Made by a program: the position numbers and the translations under genes | Notes under the pieces: model-generated | Databases searched by the model: none | Told to the model about the DNA's origin: nothing | What the model saw: the letters and a program-made list of their open reading frames with translations, nothing else | Source: DTU064 sp045588245 | GTDB taxonomy: Bacteria > Bacillota > Clostridia > Oscillospirales > CAG-272 | Assembly: GCA_045588245.1 (NCBI GenBank) | Contig: JAZNDW010000012.1 | Location: forward strand, 1-64,000 | Direction: 5' to 3' | DNA: 64,000 nt | Shown: one piece after another, positions 1 to 7,507 of the stretch | How the letters are laid out: each line of letters starts with the position of its first letter | Numbering within the stretch: position 1 is the stretch's first letter

Positions 1-1
1 C

Positions 2-1213
2 TTCAAGTTTACCGAGGAGACGGTTCCCGTTGCCATCAAGCTTCTGAATGCAGACAATAAGGTGGTTGCCAAGGGTACACCAAAGGCTGTTGACTCCGGC
101 AACACCTTCACCCATCAGGCGATCCTGACTGTCAACGAGCCTACGCTGTGGAATCCCGAACAGCCTTACCTGTACACCCTGGTTCTGGAAAGTCCCAATG
201 AAATCATCGTTGACCGCTGGGGCTTCCGGGAAGTCACCATCGAGAACAACAAAGTCTACTTAAACGGCCACTCCATCAAGTTCCGTGGTGTCAACCGGCA
301 CGACTCCGATCCCATCACCGGCCCTGTGATCTCCCTGGAGCACATGAAGCGGGACCTGAAGATGATCAAAGAATTCAACTTCAACGCCATCCGCACCGCC
401 CACTATCCCAACGCGCCCATGTTCTATCAGCTGTGTGACCAGTACGGCTTCATGGTCATCGACGAAGCTGACCACGAAAGCCACGGCGCCGCTGAGATGT
501 ACTGCTCCGAAAATGAGCTGTGGGAAAACCATGTGGAGCATTGGAACGAGCCCTTCGCCGACAACCCCGACTTCCTGGAAGCGACCCTGGACCGTACCAA
601 GCGGTGCGTCATCCGGGATAAGAACCGTCCCTGCGTTATCTGCTGGTCCATGGGTAACGAAAGTGCCTACGGCTGCTGCTTCGAAGCTGCTCTGGCCTGG
701 ACCAAGCATTTCGATCCCTCCCGTTTGACCCACTATGAAAGCGCACAGTACCGCAGCAGAAAGCGCAAGTACGACTTCTCCAACATCGACCTGTACTCCA
801 ATATGTATCCCTCTCTGGAGACTCTGCAGGAGTATGTAGACAGCAATCCCGATAAGCCCTACCTGATGTGCGAATACTCCCACGCCATGGGCCACGGCCC
901 TGGCGATCTGGAAGACTACTGGCAGTTCATTCAGGCCAACGAGGTCATGAGCGGCGGCTTTGTCTGGGAATGGTGTGACCACGCAATCTACAAGGGCCAG
1001 GCTCCCAACGGCAAGCCTATGTACTGGTACGGCGGTGACCACGGCGAGTATCCCCACGACGGCAACTTCTGTGTGGACGGTCTTGTGTATCCCGACCGCC
1101 GCCCCCATACCGGCGTGATGGAGTACAAGAATGTGAACCGTCCTGTCCGTGTCAAGAAGTTTGATCAGGAAACCGGCATTGTTACCTTCCACAACTACAT
1201 GGACTTCGTATGA
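2..1213 (+). CDS. lacZ: Beta-galactosidase, GH2 family (5' partial, C-terminally truncated)
   Basis: This would hydrolyse terminal beta-galactosides such as lactose. The frame is open from the left edge, so the start lies outside; codons from base 2 read in frame into the visible protein. It shows the end of the GH2 beta-sandwich (WNPEQPYLYTLVL), then the TIM barrel with FRGVNRHDSDP, NAIRTAHYPN, the acid/base motif WSMGNES and the nucleophile region MCEYSHAMG, and the LacZ signature SGGFVWEWCDH. The reading stops at HNYMDFV, where full-length LacZ normally runs on for several hundred residues through domains 4 and 5. Codon choice (ctg, ccc, tcc) differs from the rest of the window. I read it as a disrupted gene or a contig chimera. 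The family call is firm; function is doubtful. Confidence 0.85.
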   Translation, partial: FKFTEETVPVAIKLLNADNKVVAKGTPKAVDSGNTFTHQAILTVNEPTLWNPEQPYLYTLVLESPNEIIVDRWGFREVTIENNKVYLNGHSIKFRGVNRHDSDPITGPVISLEHMKRDLKMIKEFNFNAIRTAHYPNAPMFYQLCDQYGFMVIDEADHESHGAAEMYCSENELWENHVEHWNEPFADNPDFLEATLDRTKRCVIRDKNRPCVICWSMGNESAYGCCFEAALAWTKHFDPSRLTHYESAQYRSRKRKYDFSNIDLYSNMYPSLETLQEYVDSNPDKPYLMCEYSHAMGHGPGDLEDYWQFIQANEVMSGGFVWEWCDHAIYKGQAPNGKPMYWYGGDHGEYPHDGNFCVDGLVYPDRRPHTGVMEYKNVNRPVRVKKFDQETGIVTFHNYMDFV

Positions 1214-1344
1214 TGGTATCTATGATTACCCCTCTTGGTTCTACGATAATGAATGTCCTTCTTTGTCTTGCAGGCGGTGGATTGTTTGCTGTCGGTCTTG
1301 GCGCTATCAGTAAAGTGGTTTTGAAGAAAACAAGCTTGGTATAA
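1210..1344 (+). CDS. Short hydrophobic ORF, possible C-terminal tail of a membrane protein
   Basis: A 44-codon frame opens at an ATG overlapping the stop of the truncated LacZ and ends just before a terminator hairpin. It encodes one clear membrane segment (MNVLLCLAGGGLFAVGLG) and a basic end (VVLKKTSLV). It has no ribosome site of its own. The codons look coding-like and AT-richer than the upstream fragment. It could be the surviving 3' end of a larger membrane-protein gene into which the LacZ sequence has been joined, rather than a real small gene. No family recognised. Confidence 0.35.
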   Translation: MMVSMITPLGSTIMNVLLCLAGGGLFAVGLGAISKVVLKKTSLV

Positions 1345-1350
1345 TGATTC

Positions 1351-1377
1351 AAGGCAACGTTATTTCGGCGTTGCCTT
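1351..1377 (+). terminator. Intrinsic terminator-like hairpin
   Basis: AAGGCAACG and CGTTGCCTT form a 9-bp perfect stem, followed by a T-rich stretch (GTTTCTCT). It lies 6 bases after the short membrane ORF and separates it from the two-component operon. Confidence 0.6.
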
Positions 1378-1497
1378 GTTTCTCTAATTCAACACTATTG
1401 GGGGAATATTTGTTCAGTTTGAAATCGAAAATCATTAAAATAAAGGTATACTTTTTTCGAAAAGCCTCGAAACGCAAACAAAACTTTAACATTTGAG

Positions 1498-1514
1498 TGT
1501 TATACTGTATAACA
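1498..1514. promoter_or_regulatory. 17-bp perfect palindrome over an extended -10 element
   Basis: TGTTATAC and GTATAACA are perfect 8-bp inverted arms around one T. The TATACT at 1501-1506 is preceded by TG one base upstream, an extended -10, and no good -35 is seen. The following gene starts at 1543 with GGAGG at 1531-1535. A repressor or the neighbouring response regulator bound here would block the promoter. The rest of the 329-bp gap (1214-1542) holds only the short ORF, the terminator and AT-rich sequence. Confidence 0.55.
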
Positions 1515-1542
1515 GGTAATAGTAATTTGCGGAGGTACACCT

Positions 1543-2214
1543 ATGTTTAAGATATTAATTGTCGAGGATGATAAGGAGCTAAATAAAACTGTCTGCTCCT
1601 TTTTGAATCACAGCGGATATGAGGCAACAGGGTGTCTTAATGCCACTGATGCTTACGATGCACTTTATGAGAATATGTTCGACCTCATCGTATCGGATAT
1701 TATGATGCCCGGTGTGGACGGTTTTGAATTTGCACGAAACGTTAGAGAGCTGAATGAAGAGATCCCGATTCTGTTTATGACTGCCCGTGACGATATTGCA
1801 TCAAAACAAAGAGGGTTCCGTATCGGCGTAGATGATTATATGGTGAAGCCGATCGACCTTGACGAGCTGTTTTTACGCATCGGCGCACTTCTTCGCCGTG
1901 CCAAGATTGCAGCAAACCGGAAGCTTGAAATCGGTAACTTTATTATGGATGCTGATGAACATACTGCTTATTTAGCTGATGAAGAAATTCCGCTTACAAA
2001 CCGTGAGTTCAGTATCCTTTATAAATTACTCAGTTATCCTAAAAAAACATTCACAAGAATGCAGCTTATGGATGAATTTTGGGATGCGGACACGGAAACC
2101 GCACCAAGAGCAGTAGATGTGTATATGACAAAGCTTCGTTCAAAACTTTCCAACTGTGAGAATTTTGAGATCAAAACGGTTCACGGACTCGGATACAAGG
2201 CGGTGATCAAATGA
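1543..2214 (+). CDS. OmpR/VanR-type response regulator
   Basis: Cytoplasmic DNA-binding half of a two-component system. The receiver domain has the acidic pocket at Glu8-Asp9-Asp10, phospho-acceptor Asp52 (DLIVSDIMMPG), Thr80 and Lys102. A winged-helix domain follows from about residue 128 to 223 (LTNREFSIL, VHGLGYKA). GGAGG sits 7 bases before the ATG. The stop overlaps the kinase start by four bases, so the two are translationally coupled. The targets may include the two membrane proteins downstream; the palindrome over its own promoter would fit autoregulation. VanR-like by sequence style, but no resistance genes are present, so the signal is unknown. Confidence 0.93.
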   Translation: MFKILIVEDDKELNKTVCSFLNHSGYEATGCLNATDAYDALYENMFDLIVSDIMMPGVDGFEFARNVRELNEEIPILFMTARDDIASKQRGFRIGVDDYMVKPIDLDELFLRIGALLRRAKIAANRKLEIGNFIMDADEHTAYLADEEIPLTNREFSILYKLLSYPKKTFTRMQLMDEFWDADTETAPRAVDVYMTKLRSKLSNCENFEIKTVHGLGYKAVIK

Positions 2215-3284
2215 AAGCACAAAGCAGAATAAAAAGTGTTTTGAAATGGCTTAACCATTATTTTGTATTCTTTTTGTTTGTTGCTTTTGTTATCACATGT
2301 TGTACAATGCTGTTCGTTTCTACATTGACAGATACATTAAATATTACTCTGACCGATGAAAATATCAGCGCCGCCGCAAAAATAACATTCTGGAATGTGG
2401 CGCTCTTAAGTCTTATTTTCACGATAATGGATACTCTGCGCAGAAAGGTTACTGTTGAGCGCCCGGTGAAGCACATCACCGATGCAGCGGAAAAAATAAT
2501 ACAAGGTGATTTTTCAGTCCGTGTGAAACCGCAGAGCAAATTTGGAACGGACGAAACCTTCAACCGTATCATAGATTGTTTTAATAAGATGGCAGAAGAA
2601 CTCGGTAGCGTGGAAACCTTGCGTACCGATTTTATCGCCAACGTATCCCACGAAATGAAAACGCCTCTTGCTGTTATGCAAAACTACGGAACACTCCTGC
2701 AGGCACCTGATTTGAGTGATGAAAAACGGATCGAATATGCCAAAGGTATAACTGACGGCTCTCGTCGAATGGCGGATATGATGACCAATATATTAAAGCT
2801 CAATCGCTTAGAAAATCAACAGATTTACCCACAGGTTTCGGAATTTGATTTGGGGGAACAGCTTTGCGAGTGCCTGTTGCAGTACGAAAACGTATGGGAA
2901 AAAGCAAACATTGAAATTGAAACGGATATCGCCGAGAATGTTAAGGTAAAAGCGGATGCTGAATTGCTCGGCCACGTTTGGAACAATCTATTTTCCAATG
3001 CCTTTAAGTTCACGCCGTCAGGTGGTACGGTAACGGTATCTCTTAGTGCAACAGAGCATCACGCCATTGTAAAAGTAACCGATACCGGATGCGGTATGAC
3101 ACCGGACGTCGGTGCTCATATTTTCGAGAAATTTTATCAGGGCGATACCTCCCATTCTGTTCAGGGTAATGGCTTGGGGCTTGCGCTTGTCAAAAGAGTA
3201 ATTGACATTATGCAGGGCGAAATCGGTGTAGAAAGTGCTGTCGGAAAAGGTTCTACTTTTACCGTCAGGATACGGAGGGCATAA
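2211..3284 (+). CDS. Sensor histidine kinase (HAMP type), partner of the upstream regulator
   Basis: Membrane sensor that autophosphorylates and passes phosphate to the regulator encoded just upstream. It has two membrane segments (about 18-40 and 55-75) with a very short outside loop, a HAMP linker (about 76-132), a dimerisation helix with His147 in FIANVSHEMKTP, and an ATPase domain with N box WNNLFSNAFKF, G1 DTGCGMTP and G2 GNGLGLALVK. The small ectodomain suggests an intramembrane-sensing kinase, a class often paired with membrane transporters in Firmicutes. The ATG overlaps the regulator's TGA. Confidence 0.93.
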   Translation: MKAQSRIKSVLKWLNHYFVFFLFVAFVITCCTMLFVSTLTDTLNITLTDENISAAAKITFWNVALLSLIFTIMDTLRRKVTVERPVKHITDAAEKIIQGDFSVRVKPQSKFGTDETFNRIIDCFNKMAEELGSVETLRTDFIANVSHEMKTPLAVMQNYGTLLQAPDLSDEKRIEYAKGITDGSRRMADMMTNILKLNRLENQQIYPQVSEFDLGEQLCECLLQYENVWEKANIEIETDIAENVKVKADAELLGHVWNNLFSNAFKFTPSGGTVTVSLSATEHHAIVKVTDTGCGMTPDVGAHIFEKFYQGDTSHSVQGNGLGLALVKRVIDIMQGEIGVESAVGKGSTFTVRIRRA

Positions 3285-3285
3285 A

Positions 3286-4170
3286 ATGGACTGGAAAAGA
3301 CTTGGGAAAGCCTTACTGTTTCCCCATATCGCCATTATGATTATTCTCATTCCTATCGTTACTGTATTCCTATTGTATTCGATGGTGTTTTTGGGAACAG
3401 AATCGGTTATCGCCATTATCTCGTATGTACTCTCTGCCTATACATTGAGCGTATGGTGTTTCAGAATACCGTATTTGATTCGCTTTTTCAAAACGTTCAA
3501 GGATGAAAACAAGTATGCGAGAATCTGGCAAGACGATCATAGACTGCGAGTAAATGTATCTCTTTACGGAACGCTTATCTATAATACCGCGTACGCATTA
3601 TTGCAACTCGGTATGGGATTTTGGCATCACACCTTTTGGTTCTACTCTCTGGCAGGATATTATATCTCTCTTGCTGTGATGCGGTTCTTCTTGGTGCGCC
3701 ATACAAGCAAACATAAACCGGGAGAGAAAATGCTGGATGAACTCATAAAATACCGTGCCTGCGGTATTGTATTTCTGATTATGAACCTGGCGCTCGCATT
3801 GATGATATTCTTTATGGTATATTGGAACAGAACGTTTCATCATCACGAAATCACCACTATTACACTTGCCGCATACACCTTCACTTCGCTGACACTTGCT
3901 ATTGTCAATACGGCGAAGTACCGCAAATATAACAGTCCCGTCTATTCGGCATCCAAAGCAATCAGCTTGGCTTCCGCGTGTGTTTCTATGTTAACGCTTG
4001 AATCCACTATGCTGACAACCTTCGGCGACGGAACAATGAGTTTAACAGGGCGACGAATTCTGCTGGGGCTTTCCGGCGGCGTAATATCCGTATTTATTAT
4101 TGCGATGGCAATTTATATGATCGTACAGGCAAACAAAAAGATAAAGCTGCTTCGTGCAGTGAAGGAGTAA
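3286..4170 (+). CDS. Polytopic membrane protein of unknown function
   Basis: 294 residues. The start is the ATG one base after the kinase stop, chosen for the GGAGGG at 3274-3279; a longer frame into the kinase gene exists but has no ribosome site. It has about seven or eight predicted membrane segments, including FPHIAIMIILIPIVTVFLLY near the start, two in the middle (GIVFLIMNLALALMIFFMVY) and one near the end (GVISVFIIAMAIYMIV), and a short basic tail. No catalytic motif seen and no family recognised. Its place directly behind the kinase suggests it belongs to the same stress or envelope response. Confidence 0.8.
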   Translation: MDWKRLGKALLFPHIAIMIILIPIVTVFLLYSMVFLGTESVIAIISYVLSAYTLSVWCFRIPYLIRFFKTFKDENKYARIWQDDHRLRVNVSLYGTLIYNTAYALLQLGMGFWHHTFWFYSLAGYYISLAVMRFFLVRHTSKHKPGEKMLDELIKYRACGIVFLIMNLALALMIFFMVYWNRTFHHHEITTITLAAYTFTSLTLAIVNTAKYRKYNSPVYSASKAISLASACVSMLTLESTMLTTFGDGTMSLTGRRILLGLSGGVISVFIIAMAIYMIVQANKKIKLLRAVKE

Positions 4171-4173
4171 CCT

Positions 4174-4575
4174 ATGGAGAATAAAGAAAAAGACACTTTC
4201 AATTATACCTACTCCGCAAAGGAACAGGAAGAAATCAAGGCTATTCGTAAAAAATATGCCGTGCAGGAGCAGACAGAAGATAAGATGGCACAACTTCGCC
4301 GTTTGGATGCCGGTGTGTATTCTAAGGCATCCACTGCTTCTCTTGTAGTTGGCATCATCGGTGCACTCATTATGGGAATCGGAATGAGTCTTGTTATGAC
4401 CGATGTTGGCGAAATGCTTGGGACTGTACTTGCTATGATTATTGGTATCAGCGTTGGCATTGTGGGCATCGTTCTCGTGTGCTTGGCATACCCCATCTAT
4501 AACCGCACTCTCAAAAAAGAGCGTGATAAAATTGCTCCCGAAATTATCAGACTTACCGATGAACTGATGAAATGA
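4174..4575 (+). CDS. Conserved small two-TM protein of unknown function
   Basis: 133 residues: a soluble N-terminal part (FNYTYSAKEQEEIKAIRKKY, then DKMAQLRRLD), two membrane segments (about 56-78 and 84-106), and a charged C-terminal helix ending APEIIRLTDELMK. I recall homologues as widespread in Firmicutes, often beside TetR regulators and sometimes labelled dihydropteridine reductase without good reason; I see no redox or cofactor site. AAGGAG overlaps the end of the upstream gene. A TetR remnant follows directly, which fits the usual neighbourhood. Confidence 0.8.
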   Translation: MENKEKDTFNYTYSAKEQEEIKAIRKKYAVQEQTEDKMAQLRRLDAGVYSKASTASLVVGIIGALIMGIGMSLVMTDVGEMLGTVLAMIIGISVGIVGIVLVCLAYPIYNRTLKKERDKIAPEIIRLTDELMK

Positions 4576-4585
4576 GTGTAACAAT

Positions 4586-4709
4586 ATGAATGTGAAGAAT
4601 AACAAGCGACATCAGGAAACAATAGACAAAACTGAAAATGCGTTGTTTTCTATGCTGAAAGATAACGAACTTAATAATGTATCCGTAACCGAGATTTGAA
4701 AAATGGCAG
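4586..4709 (+). pseudogene. TetR-family regulator, 5' remnant
   Basis: From the ATG the frame gives 37 residues typical of a TetR N-terminal helix (NKRHQETIDK, ENALFSMLKDNELN, VSVTEI), then TGA at 4697-4699 where homologues usually have Cys. The same frame continues K-M-A-G and then loses similarity at about 4710, where a different gene's sequence begins. The DNA-binding turn and the ligand domain are missing, so it cannot work as a repressor. The remnant follows the two-TM protein as an intact TetR gene would. Confidence 0.7.
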
Positions 4710-4952
4710 GCATCGGGCGGCGGCATGATGATGCTGATCGTTTTTACCGCAATGTTCGGCTATGAACGCAGAACTGCTGTCGGTACGTCAACTTTTATTA
4801 TGACGTTCACAGCACTTATTGCTTCGATCAGCAATATTCTCATTGAACCGACTAACGGTGCCACTTGTTTCCGCGCTCCTTTTGTGCTTAACGCGTATAG
4901 GGTATTGATACTACGGCGGCAACACCGCGTGTATGACGAAAGATTCACATAA
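4710..4952 (+). pseudogene. TSUP (TauE/SafE) permease, internal fragment
   Basis: Starting exactly at the TetR breakpoint the frame reads ASGGGMMMLIVFTAMFGYE and then RTAVGTSTFIMTFTALIAS, characteristic of one repeat of a TauE/SafE-type anion exporter. After about residue 46 (NILIEPT) the similarity fades and the frame runs out to a stop at 4952. There is no own start signal. This is a piece of about 45 codons from the middle of a 250- to 300-residue permease, joined to the TetR remnant by a deletion. Between it and the next promoter (4953-5085) I see only AT-rich sequence. Confidence 0.65.
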
Positions 4953-5085
4953 AAAACAGAAAGTGAACATAAATCAATCAATATAATCCTATAAAATATA
5001 ATCAGCGGTAGTCCAAGCATAAAACTATTGCTTTTTGTCAATATTCGGTATGTAAGCTTAAAATTGATAATCATGCAAATTTCGG

Positions 5086-5114
5086 TTTACAAACCAATAA
5101 TTAGGTGGTATAAT
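5086..5114 (+). promoter_or_regulatory. Sigma-A promoter of the second two-component system
   Basis: TTTACA at 5086-5091 and a perfect TATAAT at 5109-5114 with a 17-bp spacer, 39 bases before the response-regulator ATG. Confidence 0.8.
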
Positions 5115-5152
5115 TATATTGATAAATTTTGAAAAAATCGGAGGAGAACAAT

Positions 5153-5848
5153 ATGGCTATCGGAACAAAGATACTCGTCGTCGATGATGACGTTAATATT
5201 TGTGACTTGCTTCGTTTATATTTTGAAAATGAAGGCTACGAGGTAAAAACCGCAAACGACGGCGCTGACGGTGTAAGCTTTTTTAAGATGTATGAGCCTG
5301 ATTTAGTGCTTCTGGATATCATGCTTCCCAAAAAGGATGGCTGGCAGGTATGCCGTGAGATCCGTGAGATAGCAAACAAACCCGTTATTATGATAACAGC
5401 AAAGGGCGAAATATTTGATAAGGTGCTCGGTCTTGAGCTTGGTGCTGACGACTTTGTTGTAAAGCCGTTCGACATGAAAGAGCTTTCCGCGAGAGTCAAA
5501 GCCGTCCTTCGCAGATATTCCGCACACGACAATCAGGTCAGCAACGAAGTTATAAAGTTTGAAAATATCGAGATCAGTCTTGAAAAATATGAGCTGAAGC
5601 TTCGTGGCAAAGCCGTTGATATTCCACCCAAGGAGCTTGAACTGCTTTACTTCCTCGCGCTCAACTGTAACCGCGTCTTCACACGCGACCAGCTGCTTGA
5701 TAAGGTATGGGGATTTGATTACCTCGGTGACTCTCGTACCGTAGACGTTCACGTAAAGCGTTTGCGCGAAAAGCTCGAGGGCGTATCCGACAAATGGATA
5801 CTTAAAACAGTTTGGGGCGTTGGCTATAAGTTCGAACTTTTACAGTAA
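5153..5848 (+). CDS. OmpR/PhoB-type response regulator
   Basis: 231 residues. The start is the ATG with GGAGGAG at 5140-5146; a TTG further upstream in frame would include the ribosome site and is rejected. The receiver has Asp11-Asp12-Asp13, phospho-acceptor Asp55 (LVLLDIMLPKKDG), Thr82 and Lys104; the C-terminal winged helix has PPKELELLYFLA and TVWGVGYKF. It pairs with the kinase that follows after a strong hairpin terminator, so regulator is probably made in excess of kinase. Codon usage from here on matches the rest of the window, unlike the genes to the left. Confidence 0.93.
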   Translation: MAIGTKILVVDDDVNICDLLRLYFENEGYEVKTANDGADGVSFFKMYEPDLVLLDIMLPKKDGWQVCREIREIANKPVIMITAKGEIFDKVLGLELGADDFVVKPFDMKELSARVKAVLRRYSAHDNQVSNEVIKFENIEISLEKYELKLRGKAVDIPPKELELLYFLALNCNRVFTRDQLLDKVWGFDYLGDSRTVDVHVKRLREKLEGVSDKWILKTVWGVGYKFELLQ

Positions 5849-5864
5849 AACTCTGAATCTGCGA

Positions 5865-5895
5865 GCGCGCGGACTTTGTCCGCGCGCCGTTTTTT
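5865..5895 (+). terminator. Intrinsic terminator/attenuator inside the two-component operon
   Basis: GCGCGCGGAC (5865-5874) and GTCCGCGCGC (5878-5887) form a perfect 10-bp GC stem with a TTT loop, followed by CG and six T. It lies between the regulator stop and the kinase ribosome site, with no new promoter visible after it, so kinase expression would depend on read-through. Confidence 0.75.
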
Positions 5896-5917
5896 GCGTG
5901 TAGCGAAGGGAGGCTAT

Positions 5918-7426
5918 ATGTTCAGGTCGGTTTTTACAAAATATATAACCGTATTTATGCTGATAATCATTATCAGCTTTATCATTCAGATCACAATAAT
6001 ATCGACACTTATCGGCGGTTATTCAACCTCGTCAAAGCAGGTGTCGCTGTCGCGTGCCGCCGACGCCGTCGCGGCATATCTTAACGAAGGCATGGCAGGC
6101 TCACGTTTCACGACGCTTAATCAGTACGTTGATTTTTATCGCTTGACGATGAACAACAACGTCTATATGATGATCGAATATGCAGGGGATATGTCGATCG
6201 TTGTCGTCGACGAAACGGGAACGGTTGTTTTTTCAACGGGCGTTGACGTTCCGCTTATTCCGGGGAATGATAATGTAGACGAAACCGAAAGAATCGTCGT
6301 AAGCTCGGAGATCATGTCAAAAGTACGGGATAGCGAATATTCATTCTTTTCGGAAGAAACGGACGGCATATTTGCAAACGTTAAGTTCGTGTACGGACGT
6401 CCTTTGAATTATGGAAATAACGGTCTTCGCGGAGCTGTGTTCACGTGTTCATCTGACATGAATACCGACGCGCTGCTTGAATCGCTCATCAATACGTCGA
6501 CTATGGCAAGCTTGTGGGTCATGCTCGCGGCGCTGATCGCCGTTTATTTTATCAGTGAACGTGTTATAAGTCCTATCAAAAATATGAGCGCCGCCGCAAA
6601 AAGCTTTGCGGCAGGGAACTTCAGCGTCAGGGTTCCCGTTGAGGGCAGGGACGAGGTTGCGGAGCTTGCTTCGGCATTTAATAACATGGCAAATTCACTG
6701 TCAAATCTTGAAGAGATGCGAAGTACGTTTATTGCAAACATATCGCACGATCTGCGCACGCCGATGACGACGATATCGGGATTCATCGACAGTATTCTCG
6801 ACGGAGCGATCCCGCCCGATAAGGAAGAATACTATCTGCATATTATCAGCACGGAAGTAAAGCGTTTGTCGCGGCTCGTCAATTCGCTTCTTGATATAAC
6901 AAAGATTCAGGCGGGTGATCGCAAATTCAACCGAACGAATTTTGATATATGCGAGCTTGCGCGCCAGATCATCATCTCAATGGAAAAGCGCATCGATGAA
7001 AAAAGACTTGACGTGCAGTTTATCTGCAACGAAGAACACCTTTTCGTCAACGCAGACCGCGATGCCATCTATCAGATCCTATATAACATCTGCGATAACG
7101 GAATCAAATTCTCAAATCTGGGCGGCAACTACAGAGTTTCAATAACGTCATACGCGAAAAAGGTCCACGTCAGCGTATTCAACGAAGGCGAAGGAATCCC
7201 AACCGAGGATCTGCAATATGTGTTTGACCGCTTCTACAAGAGCGATAAGAGCCGAGGACTTGATAAGACAGGCGTGGGACTTGGACTGTTTATCGCAAAG
7301 ACCATAATCGACGCTCACGGCGAGTCGATCGACGTCAAGAGCGAGCACGGCAAATATTGCGAATTCCACTTCACGCTTGAGCCTGCGAAAAATGTCGACA
7401 TGGCTGCACGTACTCACAAACAGTAA
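5918..7426 (+). CDS. Sensor histidine kinase with large extracellular domain (HAMP, HisKA, HATPase)
   Basis: 502 residues. The start is chosen at the ATG behind GAAGGGAGG (5905-5913). Domains in order: membrane segment about 8-31; an extracytoplasmic sensor of roughly 160 residues, probably PAS/Cache-like (MSIVVVDETGTVVFSTG); second membrane segment about 196-213; HAMP about 214-266; dimerisation helix with His277 in FIANISHDLRTP; ATPase domain with YNICDNGIKFS, FNEGEGIP and GVGLGLFIAK. It is the cognate kinase of the regulator upstream. The layout resembles PhoR/WalK-type envelope sensors; the ligand is unknown. Confidence 0.93.
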   Translation: MFRSVFTKYITVFMLIIIISFIIQITIISTLIGGYSTSSKQVSLSRAADAVAAYLNEGMAGSRFTTLNQYVDFYRLTMNNNVYMMIEYAGDMSIVVVDETGTVVFSTGVDVPLIPGNDNVDETERIVVSSEIMSKVRDSEYSFFSEETDGIFANVKFVYGRPLNYGNNGLRGAVFTCSSDMNTDALLESLINTSTMASLWVMLAALIAVYFISERVISPIKNMSAAAKSFAAGNFSVRVPVEGRDEVAELASAFNNMANSLSNLEEMRSTFIANISHDLRTPMTTISGFIDSILDGAIPPDKEEYYLHIISTEVKRLSRLVNSLLDITKIQAGDRKFNRTNFDICELARQIIISMEKRIDEKRLDVQFICNEEHLFVNADRDAIYQILYNICDNGIKFSNLGGNYRVSITSYAKKVHVSVFNEGEGIPTEDLQYVFDRFYKSDKSRGLDKTGVGLGLFIAKTIIDAHGESIDVKSEHGKYCEFHFTLEPAKNVDMAARTHKQ

Positions 7427-7447
7427 CAACTATGTAGAGTACCAAAA

Positions 7448-7489
7448 AACACCACTATGATGGCGAAAAATCGCCGTCATAGTGGTGTT
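7448..7489. terminator. Bidirectional terminator between convergent operons
   Basis: AACACCACTATGATGGCGA pairs with TCGCCGTCATAGTGGTGTT (19 bp, one G-T) around AAAA. A-rich on the left and T-rich on the right, it can end both the kinase transcript and the leftward ABC transporter operon. Confidence 0.85.
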
Positions 7490-7507
7490 CGTTATTATTT
7501 AATAAGT

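Noticed and set aside
260..1192. Long minus-strand frame of 310 codons opposite lacZ
   Set aside because: It is a mirror frame of a clear GH2 gene, with no ribosome site and a low-complexity Val/Gly/His-rich product.
1543..4170. Vancomycin-resistance cluster, from the VanR-like regulator
   Set aside because: No vanH, ligase, vanX or vanZ genes follow; the neighbours are unassigned membrane proteins.
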